A stretch of 64,000 nucleotides of DNA from Acidimicrobiales bacterium (GTDB taxonomy: Bacteria; Actinomycetota; Acidimicrobiia; Acidimicrobiales; Aldehydirespiratoraceae). The stretch spans positions 23,017-87,016 of the forward strand of contig JAQWLJ010000073.1 in assembly GCA_029247365.1 (NCBI GenBank), read 5' to 3'. The notes below the pieces were generated by a model, which searched no databases, was not told the DNA's origin, and saw only the letters and a program-made list of their open reading frames with translations. This document shows positions 54,399 to 62,682 of the stretch, one piece after another (within the stretch, counting starts at the first letter, position 1; every line of letters begins with the position of its first letter). The position numbers and the translations under genes are program-made.

Positions 54399-55226
54399 AT
54401 GGAGATCTATCGCACGACGGGCGCCCTCGGTGCCGAGATCACCGGCGTCGATCTCGCCGAAGACCTAAGCGACACGACGGTTGCTGAGATCCGAGCAGCC
54501 TTCAACGAACACCATGTGCTTTTTTTTCGGGGTCAGCACTTGACGCCAGTGCAGCAAATTGCCTTCGGACGACGCTTCGGCGAACTCGACACCCATCCAT
54601 TCGTGGAGGGCAACGAGATGTACCCGGAGATCCTCGACGTCGTCACTGACCCCGAGGACGTCGCCAACTTTGGCGGGGGTTGGCACACCGATGTCACGTT
54701 CCTCCCCGAGCCCGACCTCGGCTCGATTCTCTATGCGGTCGAGGTGCCAGACCAGGGTGGCGACACGCTCTTCGCAAACCAGCACGCGGCCTACGACGCG
54801 ATGAGTGACGGGCTCAAAGCGTTGCTCAACGGGCTAGAGGCGGTGCACTCCGCCGGGCCGCAGTATCAAGAGGGGGGCTACTCGACCCGCTCGAAGCTGA
54901 TGAAGACGAAGAACCCCGATTTGGCCGCCGAGACCGTCCGCCATCCGGTGACCCGCACCCACCCGGAGAACGGTCGCAAGGCGCTGTATGTCAACCGGGC
55001 GTTTACGACCGGCATCATCGGCATGTACCCGCACGAGTCCGCGGCACTTCTCCGGATGCTCCACGACCAGACCACCCGGGAGGCCTTCACCTGCCGCTTC
55101 CGCTGGGAGCCGGGCTCGGTCGCCATGTGGGACAACCGATCCGTGCAGCACTACGCAATGTTCGACTACGCCGGGCAAACGCGACACATGCGTCGAGTGA
55201 CCATCAAGGGCGACAAACCCGTCTGA
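54399..55226 (+). CDS. TauD/TfdA family dioxygenase
   Basis: A 275-residue Fe(II)/2-oxoglutarate oxygenase. Metal ligands H96 and D98 (WHTDVTF) and distal H251 (SVQHYAMFDY); Arg263 (TRHMRRV) binds 2-oxoglutarate. The N-terminal GALGAEITGVDLAEDL is the family's opening. ATG 54399 is preferred; the longer frame runs upstream into non-coding sequence. Substrate unknown (taurine, alkyl sulfate or aryloxyacid types). Confidence 0.88.
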   Translation: MEIYRTTGALGAEITGVDLAEDLSDTTVAEIRAAFNEHHVLFFRGQHLTPVQQIAFGRRFGELDTHPFVEGNEMYPEILDVVTDPEDVANFGGGWHTDVTFLPEPDLGSILYAVEVPDQGGDTLFANQHAAYDAMSDGLKALLNGLEAVHSAGPQYQEGGYSTRSKLMKTKNPDLAAETVRHPVTRTHPENGRKALYVNRAFTTGIIGMYPHESAALLRMLHDQTTREAFTCRFRWEPGSVAMWDNRSVQHYAMFDYAGQTRHMRRVTIKGDKPV

Positions 55227-55235
55227 GCGCAGTCG

Positions 55236-56297
55236 TCACATGAGGTGGCGGGCGATGTCGGCCACCACTGCCCCTTTTTCGTCGATGGGCGGGAGGATCA
55301 CGAGCTGATCGAGACCGGCGTCGTCGAGTTCAACGATCCGATCGCGCAACTGATCTGGTGTCCCGACAAGGCACGACGCCTCGATCAGGGCCGGTGTCAC
55401 AAAGCGCTCTTCTTCGGGAATCACCCAACAGTTGTGGCCAAGATGGGTGCGTAGATGGCGGCGCTCCTGCGGCACTTCTTCGAGCACAGCGACGTAGTCG
55501 TCCCAGATATCGGCGAGGTACTTGGGCACGGGACGGCCGAGCTGCGTCACCTGTTCGTAGGTGTAGTGGAGTCCGGCGATCGCAAACGCGCCAGTCTGCT
55601 GGCGGACCCGCTCACTTTCGAGCGTCTCGCCGGGCCGGAGCACACACGTCGTCGTCAAGGTGGCGACCGGAAACCCGCTGCGGTCGATCTCGCGTCCGGC
55701 GTCAGCGGCCGCCGCGTTGAGTCCCGCCCTCACCCGATCGATCGCAGCCGGGTGTGGAGGCGCTGACGTGATCAGACCATCACCGTGTTTGGCCGCCAGG
55801 CCCATAGCCCGGGGACCGAACGCCGAGACGTGGATTGGGATCGGTGGATTGAACCGAACGAACCCGTCATCGGGCATCACGTGGCGGGCCGGCGCAACCC
55901 TGCCGCGAAACGCAATGTCAGTCTCCTCGCCTGCCATCAGCGCTCGAAGGGTGCCGAGATAGTGGTCGAACTCGACAATCGGCATCGGTTTGTGGCCCAT
56001 GATCCGCATCGCCGTGTTGCCCGTGCCGATCCCACAGAACACCCGGCCCGGTGCGAGCTCGTTGATCGTCGCGTGGGCAGCAGCGGTGACCGGTGCCGGC
56101 CGGGTCGGCGCAACGGCCACACCGGTGCCGATCTTCATTGAGGTCGTCCGCTCAGCTGCGAGTGCGAGCATGGCGTAGACGTCCGACCAGATCATCTGAC
56201 TGTCGGCCATCCAGCAGTGGGTGAACCCGAGCCGTTCAGCTTCGACAACATGGCCAAGATCGCCGGGACGGGACGCAAGACAGATGCCGAACTCCAT
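55236..56297 (-). CDS. LLM-class F420-dependent oxidoreductase
   Basis: A 353-residue luciferase-like TIM-barrel protein. It starts MEFGICLASRPGDLGHVVEAERLGF; GTGVAVAPTR and VFCGIGTGNTAMR form the cofactor pocket, and AFGPRAMGLAAKHGDGLI is the F420-type loop. A second LLM enzyme lies at 17359. ATG 56297 is used; an upstream in-frame Met adds 12 doubtful residues. Convergent with the dioxygenase. Confidence 0.85.
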   Translation of the reverse strand: MEFGICLASRPGDLGHVVEAERLGFTHCWMADSQMIWSDVYAMLALAAERTTSMKIGTGVAVAPTRPAPVTAAAHATINELAPGRVFCGIGTGNTAMRIMGHKPMPIVEFDHYLGTLRALMAGEETDIAFRGRVAPARHVMPDDGFVRFNPPIPIHVSAFGPRAMGLAAKHGDGLITSAPPHPAAIDRVRAGLNAAAADAGREIDRSGFPVATLTTTCVLRPGETLESERVRQQTGAFAIAGLHYTYEQVTQLGRPVPKYLADIWDDYVAVLEEVPQERRHLRTHLGHNCWVIPEEERFVTPALIEASCLVGTPDQLRDRIVELDDAGLDQLVILPPIDEKGAVVADIARHLM

Positions 56298-56411
56298 TGA
56301 GGAAGCTTTCCACACCCGACCAGTCACCATCACTGGTGGCAGACGCGGTGTTGTCCCTGATCAGTCACGGCGGCGCAGGACCACGCCCTCGCTACGCGCG
56401 GTCAGGTCGGG

Positions 56412-56924
56412 TCAGCCGCTGAGCGCAGCGACCACCGACTCTCCATCCTTGCGGTCGATCTTTGCCACGCCGAAGCCTGCCTCGGCCCCAGAGCCCAGGG
56501 TGAGCACGATCTCTCCCATCGTCTGCCCGAACAGTTTGGTAGAACCGAAGGTCGCAGTCACCACCTGATCGCGGCCCATCGAGGCAAGGATCTGCTTAGG
56601 CTTGCCGAGCCCCGAGCGCTTCAACAGCACGATTCGCTGATCGGTCACGGCGAAAAGGACCTGCATCGCACGGCCAACGTCGAGCCCGGCATTGTCTCGC
56701 TCGGTCCGTCCTGCATCGCCTTGGACCTCGCCGCTCTTCGCGCCGATCACTGCGCCTACGCCAGCGAGCGCCGCACCTCCGGCGGCTAGGCCGCCGGCGC
56801 CACCGGCGCCACGTAGGATCGCCTCCTCCGCCGCCCCTCGGGGGGTGACCTTGGCAACCGCTATCACCGTCTCCCCGGCGGCAAGGAGCGCAGCGGCCTG
56901 TGAGCGGAACTTGTCGAGCTTCAT
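56412..56924 (-). CDS. hypothetical protein with Gly/Ala-rich centre
   Basis: A 170-residue protein. An N-terminal helix, a Gly/Ala-rich stretch (about 38-65, GAGGAGGLAAGGAALAGVGAVIG) that could be a membrane hairpin, then a PH-like beta segment (VLFAVTDQRIVLLKRSG) characteristic of bacterial PH/bPH proteins (e.g. the TDQRIVLL strand). Family membership is tentative. Function unknown. Confidence 0.65.
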   Translation of the reverse strand: MKLDKFRSQAAALLAAGETVIAVAKVTPRGAAEEAILRGAGGAGGLAAGGAALAGVGAVIGAKSGEVQGDAGRTERDNAGLDVGRAMQVLFAVTDQRIVLLKRSGLGKPKQILASMGRDQVVTATFGSTKLFGQTMGEIVLTLGSGAEAGFGVAKIDRKDGESVVAALSG

Positions 56925-57023
56925 AGGGCGACATTAGCCAGTCGGTGGGTCAGCGTGCCGCGAGGCTGATCCATTCGTGAGCCGACGGGTAAGACGTTGA
57001 CGACAGCCCAAAACGGCGAGAAC

Positions 57024-57039
57024 CCCTGCCGGAGCAGGG
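57024..57039 (-). terminator. hairpin downstream of tRNA-Pro
   Basis: A six-base-pair stem CCCTGC/GCAGGG with a four-base loop 12 bp past the 3' end of tRNA-Pro on the minus strand, followed a little later by CCGTTTT. A plausible but weak terminator for the tRNA. Confidence 0.5.
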
Positions 57040-57050
57040 ATTCTCAGGGG

Positions 57051-57125
57051 TCGGGCTGAGAGGATTTGAACCTCCGACCTTCGGTCCCCCAGACCGACGC
57101 GCTAACCAAGCTGCGCCACAGCCCG
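57051..57125 (-). tRNA. tRNA-Pro(GGG)
   Basis: A 75-nt tRNA: acceptor CGGGCTG/CAGCCCG, discriminator A, anticodon loop CTGGGGG (anticodon GGG), T arm CGGAGG-TTCAAAT-CCTCT, D arm with GCGCAGCTTGGTTAGCGC. CCA is not encoded. Minus strand, between the hypothetical gene and the RND transporter. Confidence 0.95.
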
Positions 57126-57182
57126 TGAGGGGCAGAGGCTACCGGACGGGCTCGGTGGCTCACACCCCGCTTTCGACTGGGC

Positions 57183-59960
57183 GTGACGGATGACCCCGCC
57201 TGCCCGGCGCACGACCCATTCAACGCGGCTACGGTCCCCGCCGTGAGCGGCTCTTCCTCCCCCAACGGGCCGTCCGCCGAACGCCCCCGACTCATTACCA
57301 GCGCGGCTCTCGCCGCTGCAGGTCGGCCCCGGGTGACGGTGATCGTCTGGCTTCTTCTCCTCGCAACCGGCATCTACGCCTACGCGGGCGGACTCGCCCG
57401 TGAGGGCTTTCCTCCGGTCAACGTCCCCATCGCGGTGGTCAACGCCACCTACTTTGTCGACGACGAGACCGTTGTTGACCAGGCACTCGCCGTTCCCATC
57501 TACGAGGCCTACAAGGACGTTGACGGGGTCGAGTCGGTTTCAACGTTCAGCCGGTCCGACGGCTTCGCCGCGGTATTTGAGTTCGACACGTCGTTTTCGT
57601 CCGCGGACGGCGTTGCGGCCCTTACGGCCGCCGCTCCCCCATCTCTGCCCAACGGCGTCGAACTCTCCATCGAAGCGGTCGAGGCGACGAAGTTCCTCGA
57701 GACCTACGACCTCATCGTCACGATCATCGGCCCAGCTGATGCCCCACCCGAGGCGCTGGAAGCGCAAGCTGCGATCGCAGCGGCCGCACTCGTACCGCTC
57801 GAAACTGTCGAGGCGATCGAGGTCGTCAAGTTGCTGACCGAGGCCATCGATCCAGCGACAGGTGAAGCGGCAATTCGCCGCACGGAATACACCCGTTACG
57901 CCGAGCAGGGCGACACTGCCGGTACCGAATCGGTGCTGGTCGGGGTAATCCGCAATGCGAATGCCGATGCCGACGTCCTCGATTTTTCTGACGAGATCCA
58001 GGCTCGTGTCGATGCCGACCTCAACCTCGATCCCGAATACCGCGCCGTAATCGGCGCCGACTTTGCGAACGACGTGCGCGCCCAGCTCAGCAACCTCACG
58101 AGCAATCTGCTCGTGGGCCTCATCGCCGTTGCGATCGTCAGCTATCTGCTGATCGGCTGGCGCACTGCCCTCGTTACTGCGGTGTTCATGGCGACAGTGA
58201 TGCTCGTCACGATGATCGGCCTGTGGGCAATCGGCTACTCGCTGAACACCATCACCTTTTTTGCCCTCGTCCTCACCCTCGGATTACTCGTTGACGACGC
58301 GATCGTCATCAGCGAGTCGATAGACGCCAGCCGCGACGGCGATGACGATGCCTCCGGTGCCACCAGCCTTGGAATCGTTCGCCGAGCACTCGATCGGGTC
58401 GGGGCAGCCTCCTTCGCTGGCACGCTCTCGACGCTGACCGTCTTTGCTCCGATGGCGTTCGTTACCGGCATTCTCGGCGAGTTCATCCGTCCGGTGCCGA
58501 TCACCGTGATCGCCACCCTTGCGCTGTCGTTCGTCCTGTCGATCACGATCATTCCGGCCCTCGGACGAGTATTTATCCTCGGCGGCAACGCGCAGGGACC
58601 GCTTGTCGGCCCGCAACGCTTCGCAAGCCGCTCGCTGGGCCGTCTCGCCCGATATCCATCGGGCAATGGCTGGAAGGGCTGGGCGACCGGCACCAGCGTC
58701 TTTCTGGGAGCGATCCTGCTGATCTTCCTCGGGATGGGAGCTGCGGGCCGCGTCGGCTTCAACATTTTCCCGCCCGCCAAAGACTCCAATCAGCTGCAGA
58801 TCAGCGTCGACTTCGACCCCGGGACCACCATCGAGGCAGCCAGGGAAATCCAAGCTGGCATCGACGAGATCGTGGTCGGGGTCCTCGGTGACGACCTTGA
58901 TCGCTACCAGGTGATCAACGGCAATCGACGGGGCGCGTTCGCTTTTGTGGAACTCACACCGTTTAACGAGCGGTCGACCACTTCTCCCACCTACGCCGAA
59001 CGGATCGAAGAGGCGACCGCCGATATCGACGGCGTTCGCGTCGGTTCTAACCCGGTAAGCAACGGACCACCCACGCTCGACTTTCCGTTCCAAGCCCAGA
59101 TCGTGTTCGAGCCCGGCCAGGAGGCAGCGGCACGTGACCTCGCAAACGAGATCGCCGCAACCCTGCCGGGCATGGCACTCGACAAAACGACGGGCGATCC
59201 CACCACGGTTGGCACCACCTTCATCGCCTCCGCTGAGCAGGTGTGGCGCTTCGACGGCGAGGCGGCGATCGAAGTGCGTTCACAGTTCGACACCGATGAC
59301 ACCACTGGCAACCTGACCGCCGCTGAAGAGCTTCTGAAACAGCTCTACCCCTCCGACGCTCTGGAGGCCCGGGGTCTCAACGCCGAAGCGCTCGAGTTCG
59401 ACTTCGGCCTCGAGTCCGACAACCAGGACGACTTCGCAGCCCTCGGCGTTGCCCTCGTGGTGGCGGTCATCTTGACGATCGCGTTCCTCACACTTCAGTT
59501 CCGCTCGTTGATTCAGCCGCTGCTGGTGTTCCTTGCCGTGCCGTTCAGCTTCTTCGGCGTGTTCACGCTGCTCGAACTGAGCGACAACCAGCTGAGCTTC
59601 TTCGTGATGGTCGGCTTCATCGCGCTTATCGGTGTGGCCGTGAACAACACCATCCTGCTGGTCGACGCCGCCAATCAGGAGCGCCGAGCCGGGGCGACCC
59701 CGGCCGAAGCAATCGGCACCGCGGTTGAGCGCCGCTTCCGACCCCTCCTCGTCACCACGGCGACCACCGTGGCCGGCCTGTTGCCATTGGCGCTCGCCGA
59801 TCCGTTCTGGGAGTCGCTCTGCTTCGTGCTGATCGGCGGTCTGGTCAGTTCGACGTTCCTGGTGCTTACGGCATTCCCCGCGATGTACCTCGGTGTTGCC
59901 GGCGTTCGGTCCCGGGTTCGACGGCTGTTCGGCCGTCAGGATGCCTTCGCGACGGACTGA
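57183..59960 (+). CDS. RND family efflux transporter (AcrB/HAE-like)
   Basis: A 925-residue proton-driven transporter. Two homologous halves: TM1 at about 50-68, large extracytoplasmic loop, TM2-6 with LGLLVDDAIVISESID (TM4 relay Asp pair, ~370-385), then the second half with TM7 (~505-525), loop and TM8-12 (VGFIALIGVAVNNTILLVDAANQ). It is somewhat shorter than AcrB (~1040). No membrane-fusion or outer-membrane partner is near, as expected for a monoderm. GTG start; a later GTG (57243) is also possible. Substrate unknown. Confidence 0.87.
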   Translation: MTDDPACPAHDPFNAATVPAVSGSSSPNGPSAERPRLITSAALAAAGRPRVTVIVWLLLLATGIYAYAGGLAREGFPPVNVPIAVVNATYFVDDETVVDQALAVPIYEAYKDVDGVESVSTFSRSDGFAAVFEFDTSFSSADGVAALTAAAPPSLPNGVELSIEAVEATKFLETYDLIVTIIGPADAPPEALEAQAAIAAAALVPLETVEAIEVVKLLTEAIDPATGEAAIRRTEYTRYAEQGDTAGTESVLVGVIRNANADADVLDFSDEIQARVDADLNLDPEYRAVIGADFANDVRAQLSNLTSNLLVGLIAVAIVSYLLIGWRTALVTAVFMATVMLVTMIGLWAIGYSLNTITFFALVLTLGLLVDDAIVISESIDASRDGDDDASGATSLGIVRRALDRVGAASFAGTLSTLTVFAPMAFVTGILGEFIRPVPITVIATLALSFVLSITIIPALGRVFILGGNAQGPLVGPQRFASRSLGRLARYPSGNGWKGWATGTSVFLGAILLIFLGMGAAGRVGFNIFPPAKDSNQLQISVDFDPGTTIEAAREIQAGIDEIVVGVLGDDLDRYQVINGNRRGAFAFVELTPFNERSTTSPTYAERIEEATADIDGVRVGSNPVSNGPPTLDFPFQAQIVFEPGQEAAARDLANEIAATLPGMALDKTTGDPTTVGTTFIASAEQVWRFDGEAAIEVRSQFDTDDTTGNLTAAEELLKQLYPSDALEARGLNAEALEFDFGLESDNQDDFAALGVALVVAVILTIAFLTLQFRSLIQPLLVFLAVPFSFFGVFTLLELSDNQLSFFVMVGFIALIGVAVNNTILLVDAANQERRAGATPAEAIGTAVERRFRPLLVTTATTVAGLLPLALADPFWESLCFVLIGGLVSSTFLVLTAFPAMYLGVAGVRSRVRRLFGRQDAFATD

Positions 59961-59973
59961 GCCTGCCACCGTC

Positions 59974-60192
59974 TTAGAACAGCAGGAGTACGCCCTCGAA
60001 CGCCCGCCACAACAGGTACGCGCCGGCCGCAGCTACACCGACCCAGAAATGCCAGGGCGCCGGTGGGGGGTCCTGCGGTTCGTGGTCAATCCCCGGCGTG
60101 CCGACAAGCGAGTCACCACAGTCGGGACAGATCCCATCGGCACCGACGGAGGTCGGCGTCCAGTTCTTCTCGCACGGCTCGCACCAAGGCAC
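59974..60192 (-). CDS. small zinc-ribbon membrane protein
   Basis: A 72-residue protein. Two CxxC knuckles (CEPC at 4-7, CPDC at 22-25) form a zinc ribbon, then a Pro-rich link and one C-terminal transmembrane helix (about 48-70). The tail-anchored topology suggests the ribbon faces the cytoplasm. Many actinobacteria encode such proteins; role unknown. Confidence 0.7.
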   Translation of the reverse strand: MPWCEPCEKNWTPTSVGADGICPDCGDSLVGTPGIDHEPQDPPPAPWHFWVGVAAAGAYLLWRAFEGVLLLF

Positions 60193-60241
60193 GGTGTGAG
60201 GCTACGGCCGCGGGGCCAGTTCGACGGCCCCGGAGCAAGGC

Positions 60242-61327
60242 CTAGTCTCGGCGGACGACCATGATGGCTGTGTCGTCATCGATGACGCCGCCGGCATGGT
60301 CCTTGGCTGCATCGAGAAGGGCTTTACAGAGGACGTCGGGCGGAGCATTGAGCTCCCGCTCCGCAGTCCTAATGATTCGGTCCTCACCGAACAGTGAACC
60401 GCCGGCTCGGGCCTCGGCCAGACCGTCGGTGTACATGACGACAAGGTCGCCCGACTCCATCGGGATCTCCCGAGAAAAGTATTCCGCCTTCGGGTCAAGC
60501 ATCAGCAGGGGACCAGTGGACCGCAATGGCAACATGCCGTCTTCTTGGAACAAGAAGAACGCGGGATGGCCAGCAGAGGCGTAGCGCAGCGTGCCGGCCT
60601 CGGTGTCGAACACAACGACTGCGCACGAGATGAACTCCTCGTGCCTATCGCCGGCAGCGAGCTGCTCGTTGAGTTCCTCGAACGCCTGCGCCGGATCGCG
60701 GAACTGGCGGAGAAAAACCCGCAGCAGATACTTCGCTTGAAAGGCGGTGATGGACGACTCGATGCCGTGCCCGGCCACATCGCCGATAACGGCGGCGACC
60801 CGCGTGGCGCCGACTCGGTGGACATCGAAGAAATCTCCGGCCATCAAGCCAGAACCAGCCTGGTAGACGCGGCCAATCTCGAAGCCGGCGAAGTCGGGCA
60901 CCTCTTCGGGCGCGAGACGGGCGGCCCAGGCCTTGGGCGCCAACTGTTCTTGCTCAAGCGCTTCACCGGCGCGTCGTTCGATGTCCCAGCGGTTGCGGGC
61001 CATGCGGGACTCGCGCACCGACAGACGAGCCCACCACAGCGACGCAAGGGCCGGGATCGCCATGACGCTAAGCACGACAGCGACATTGTCGTTGTCGAGG
61101 AATGCCATCGCAGCGGCTGCAGGGGCAAGCAGGGCGTAGACGATCGCCGAGTGTCCCTCCTTACGGAATGCAGAGAAGGCGAGCGAGTGTGCTTCGACGT
61201 CGCGGTTGATGTCGGCGTCGATCAGTCGAACGACGCGATACCGCAGTCGGGCCGAACGCACGTAGACGAGTGCCGCTGCGAGGCAGACGACAGCAAGGCT
61301 GGCGAGAATATACTGAGCGGTGATCAC
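60242..61327 (-). CDS. SpoIIE/RsbU-type protein serine phosphatase
   Basis: A 361-residue membrane phosphatase. Two or three N-terminal transmembrane helices (about 6-22, 62-76, 82-96), a short helical linker, then a PP2C SpoIIE domain (about 150-360): GLMAGDFFDV with metal-binding Asp, GDVAGHGIESSITAFQAK, YASAGHPAFFL, MYTDGLAEAR and DDDTAIMVV. Such enzymes dephosphorylate anti-anti-sigma factors; no such partner is in the window. GTG start; AAGGAGG lies six bases before it and is part of a small inverted repeat. Confidence 0.9.
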   Translation of the reverse strand: MITAQYILASLAVVCLAAALVYVRSARLRYRVVRLIDADINRDVEAHSLAFSAFRKEGHSAIVYALLAPAAAAMAFLDNDNVAVVLSVMAIPALASLWWARLSVRESRMARNRWDIERRAGEALEQEQLAPKAWAARLAPEEVPDFAGFEIGRVYQAGSGLMAGDFFDVHRVGATRVAAVIGDVAGHGIESSITAFQAKYLLRVFLRQFRDPAQAFEELNEQLAAGDRHEEFISCAVVVFDTEAGTLRYASAGHPAFFLFQEDGMLPLRSTGPLLMLDPKAEYFSREIPMESGDLVVMYTDGLAEARAGGSLFGEDRIIRTAERELNAPPDVLCKALLDAAKDHAGGVIDDDTAIMVVRRD

Positions 61328-61374
61328 AGAGGGCCTCCTTCCGAGGAAGGTGTAACAATGTTAGCCGGTCGACG

Positions 61375-62682
61375 TCAGTCGTTACGGCGACGGACCCGAA
61401 GCTTGATCGGCGTCGAGCCCAGATTGAAGTCCTCCCGGAGCTTGCGTTCGAGGTACCTGATGTACGTCGGTGGCAACTCCCGGTTCGAGAACAGCGTGAA
61501 TGTAGGCGGATCCGTTGCGCCTTGCGTGGCGTACAGGACGCGAGCACCGTGCGGCGCGGGTTGGGCCGACTGGGCAGCGCGAATCGACTTGTTCACATCG
61601 CGGGTCGGGATACGGGTGCGGTAGTCGCCGACTGCCTGCTGCAGCTGCGGCCACAGCCGGTTGACTCCCTTGCCCGACAGCGCCGACATCCGCAGCACAG
61701 GAGGACTGCCGAGGAAGCTGAGCTTACGTTCGACATCACTCCCGATCTTTTCGCGCTGCTCGGTGTTGAGAAGTTCCCACTTGTTCAGGATGATCACGAT
61801 CGGGCAGCCCGCACCGTCGACGCGCTCTGCCAACCGCTGATCCTGATGGGTCACCCCGATGGTCGCATCGATCACCAGCAGGGCGACGTCGGATTTATCG
61901 ACTGCCTTGAGGGCTCTCAACAAGCTGTAGTACTCGGTGTCCTCGTCGATCCTCGCCTTGCGCCGCATCCCTGCAGTGTCAACGAACCGGATCGGTCCGG
62001 TCTCGGTTTCTACGATCGTGTCGATTGCGTCGCGGGTAGTGCCCGGACGATCGTGTACAACGGCCCGCTCCTCGCCGATCAGTCGGTTGAAAAGGGTCGA
62101 CTTACCAACGTTGGGGCGCCCGACCAATGACACCGAGTAGAGCTCGGGGTCATTGAGTAGCGGGTTTTGGGGCTCTTGGTCGCTGCCATCAGGCAAAAGC
62201 GTGACCACATCGTCAAGGAGATCGCCGGTCCCCTTGCCGTGCAGCGCGCTCACCGGGAACGGGTCGCCGAGACCGAGGCTCATGAACTCCCAGATGGCAG
62301 CCTCGTGGCCAGCGTCATCGACCTTGTTGGCAACCACGACCACGGGCTTCTCGTTGCGACGAAGAAGCAACGCGATTCGTTCGTCCTCGGGCGTGACGCC
62401 GACCGCGGCATCGACGACGAGGATCACGACCTCGGCACCCTGCATCGCCTGTTCGGACTGGGCGCTGACCTTGTCGTCGAGCATGTCGCCGTCGGCCATC
62501 CAGCCGCCCGTATCAATCAGAGTGAAGTGGTAGCCCTGCCATTCACCATCGACGGCCTTTCGGTCGCGAGTGACGCCAGGGCGCTCTTCCACGATTGCTT
62601 CGCGACGTCCAATGATGCGGTTCACCAGCGTGGACTTTCCCACGTTGGGGCGACCCACGATGGCGACGACAGGCAGGCTCAT
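61375..62682 (-). CDS. der: ribosome-associated GTPase Der (EngA)
   Basis: A 435-residue tandem GTPase for 50S assembly. First G domain P-loop GRPNVGKS (10-17), DTGG (57-60), NKVD (119-122); second P-loop GRPNVGKS (188-195), DTAG, NKWE; C-terminal KH-like domain (about 350-435) with the basic end RVRRRND. Its ATG overlaps the upstream DUF512 gene's stop (ATGA), a linkage seen in many Gram-positives. Normal length. Confidence 0.96.
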   Translation of the reverse strand: MSLPVVAIVGRPNVGKSTLVNRIIGRREAIVEERPGVTRDRKAVDGEWQGYHFTLIDTGGWMADGDMLDDKVSAQSEQAMQGAEVVILVVDAAVGVTPEDERIALLLRRNEKPVVVVANKVDDAGHEAAIWEFMSLGLGDPFPVSALHGKGTGDLLDDVVTLLPDGSDQEPQNPLLNDPELYSVSLVGRPNVGKSTLFNRLIGEERAVVHDRPGTTRDAIDTIVETETGPIRFVDTAGMRRKARIDEDTEYYSLLRALKAVDKSDVALLVIDATIGVTHQDQRLAERVDGAGCPIVIILNKWELLNTEQREKIGSDVERKLSFLGSPPVLRMSALSGKGVNRLWPQLQQAVGDYRTRIPTRDVNKSIRAAQSAQPAPHGARVLYATQGATDPPTFTLFSNRELPPTYIRYLERKLREDFNLGSTPIKLRVRRRND

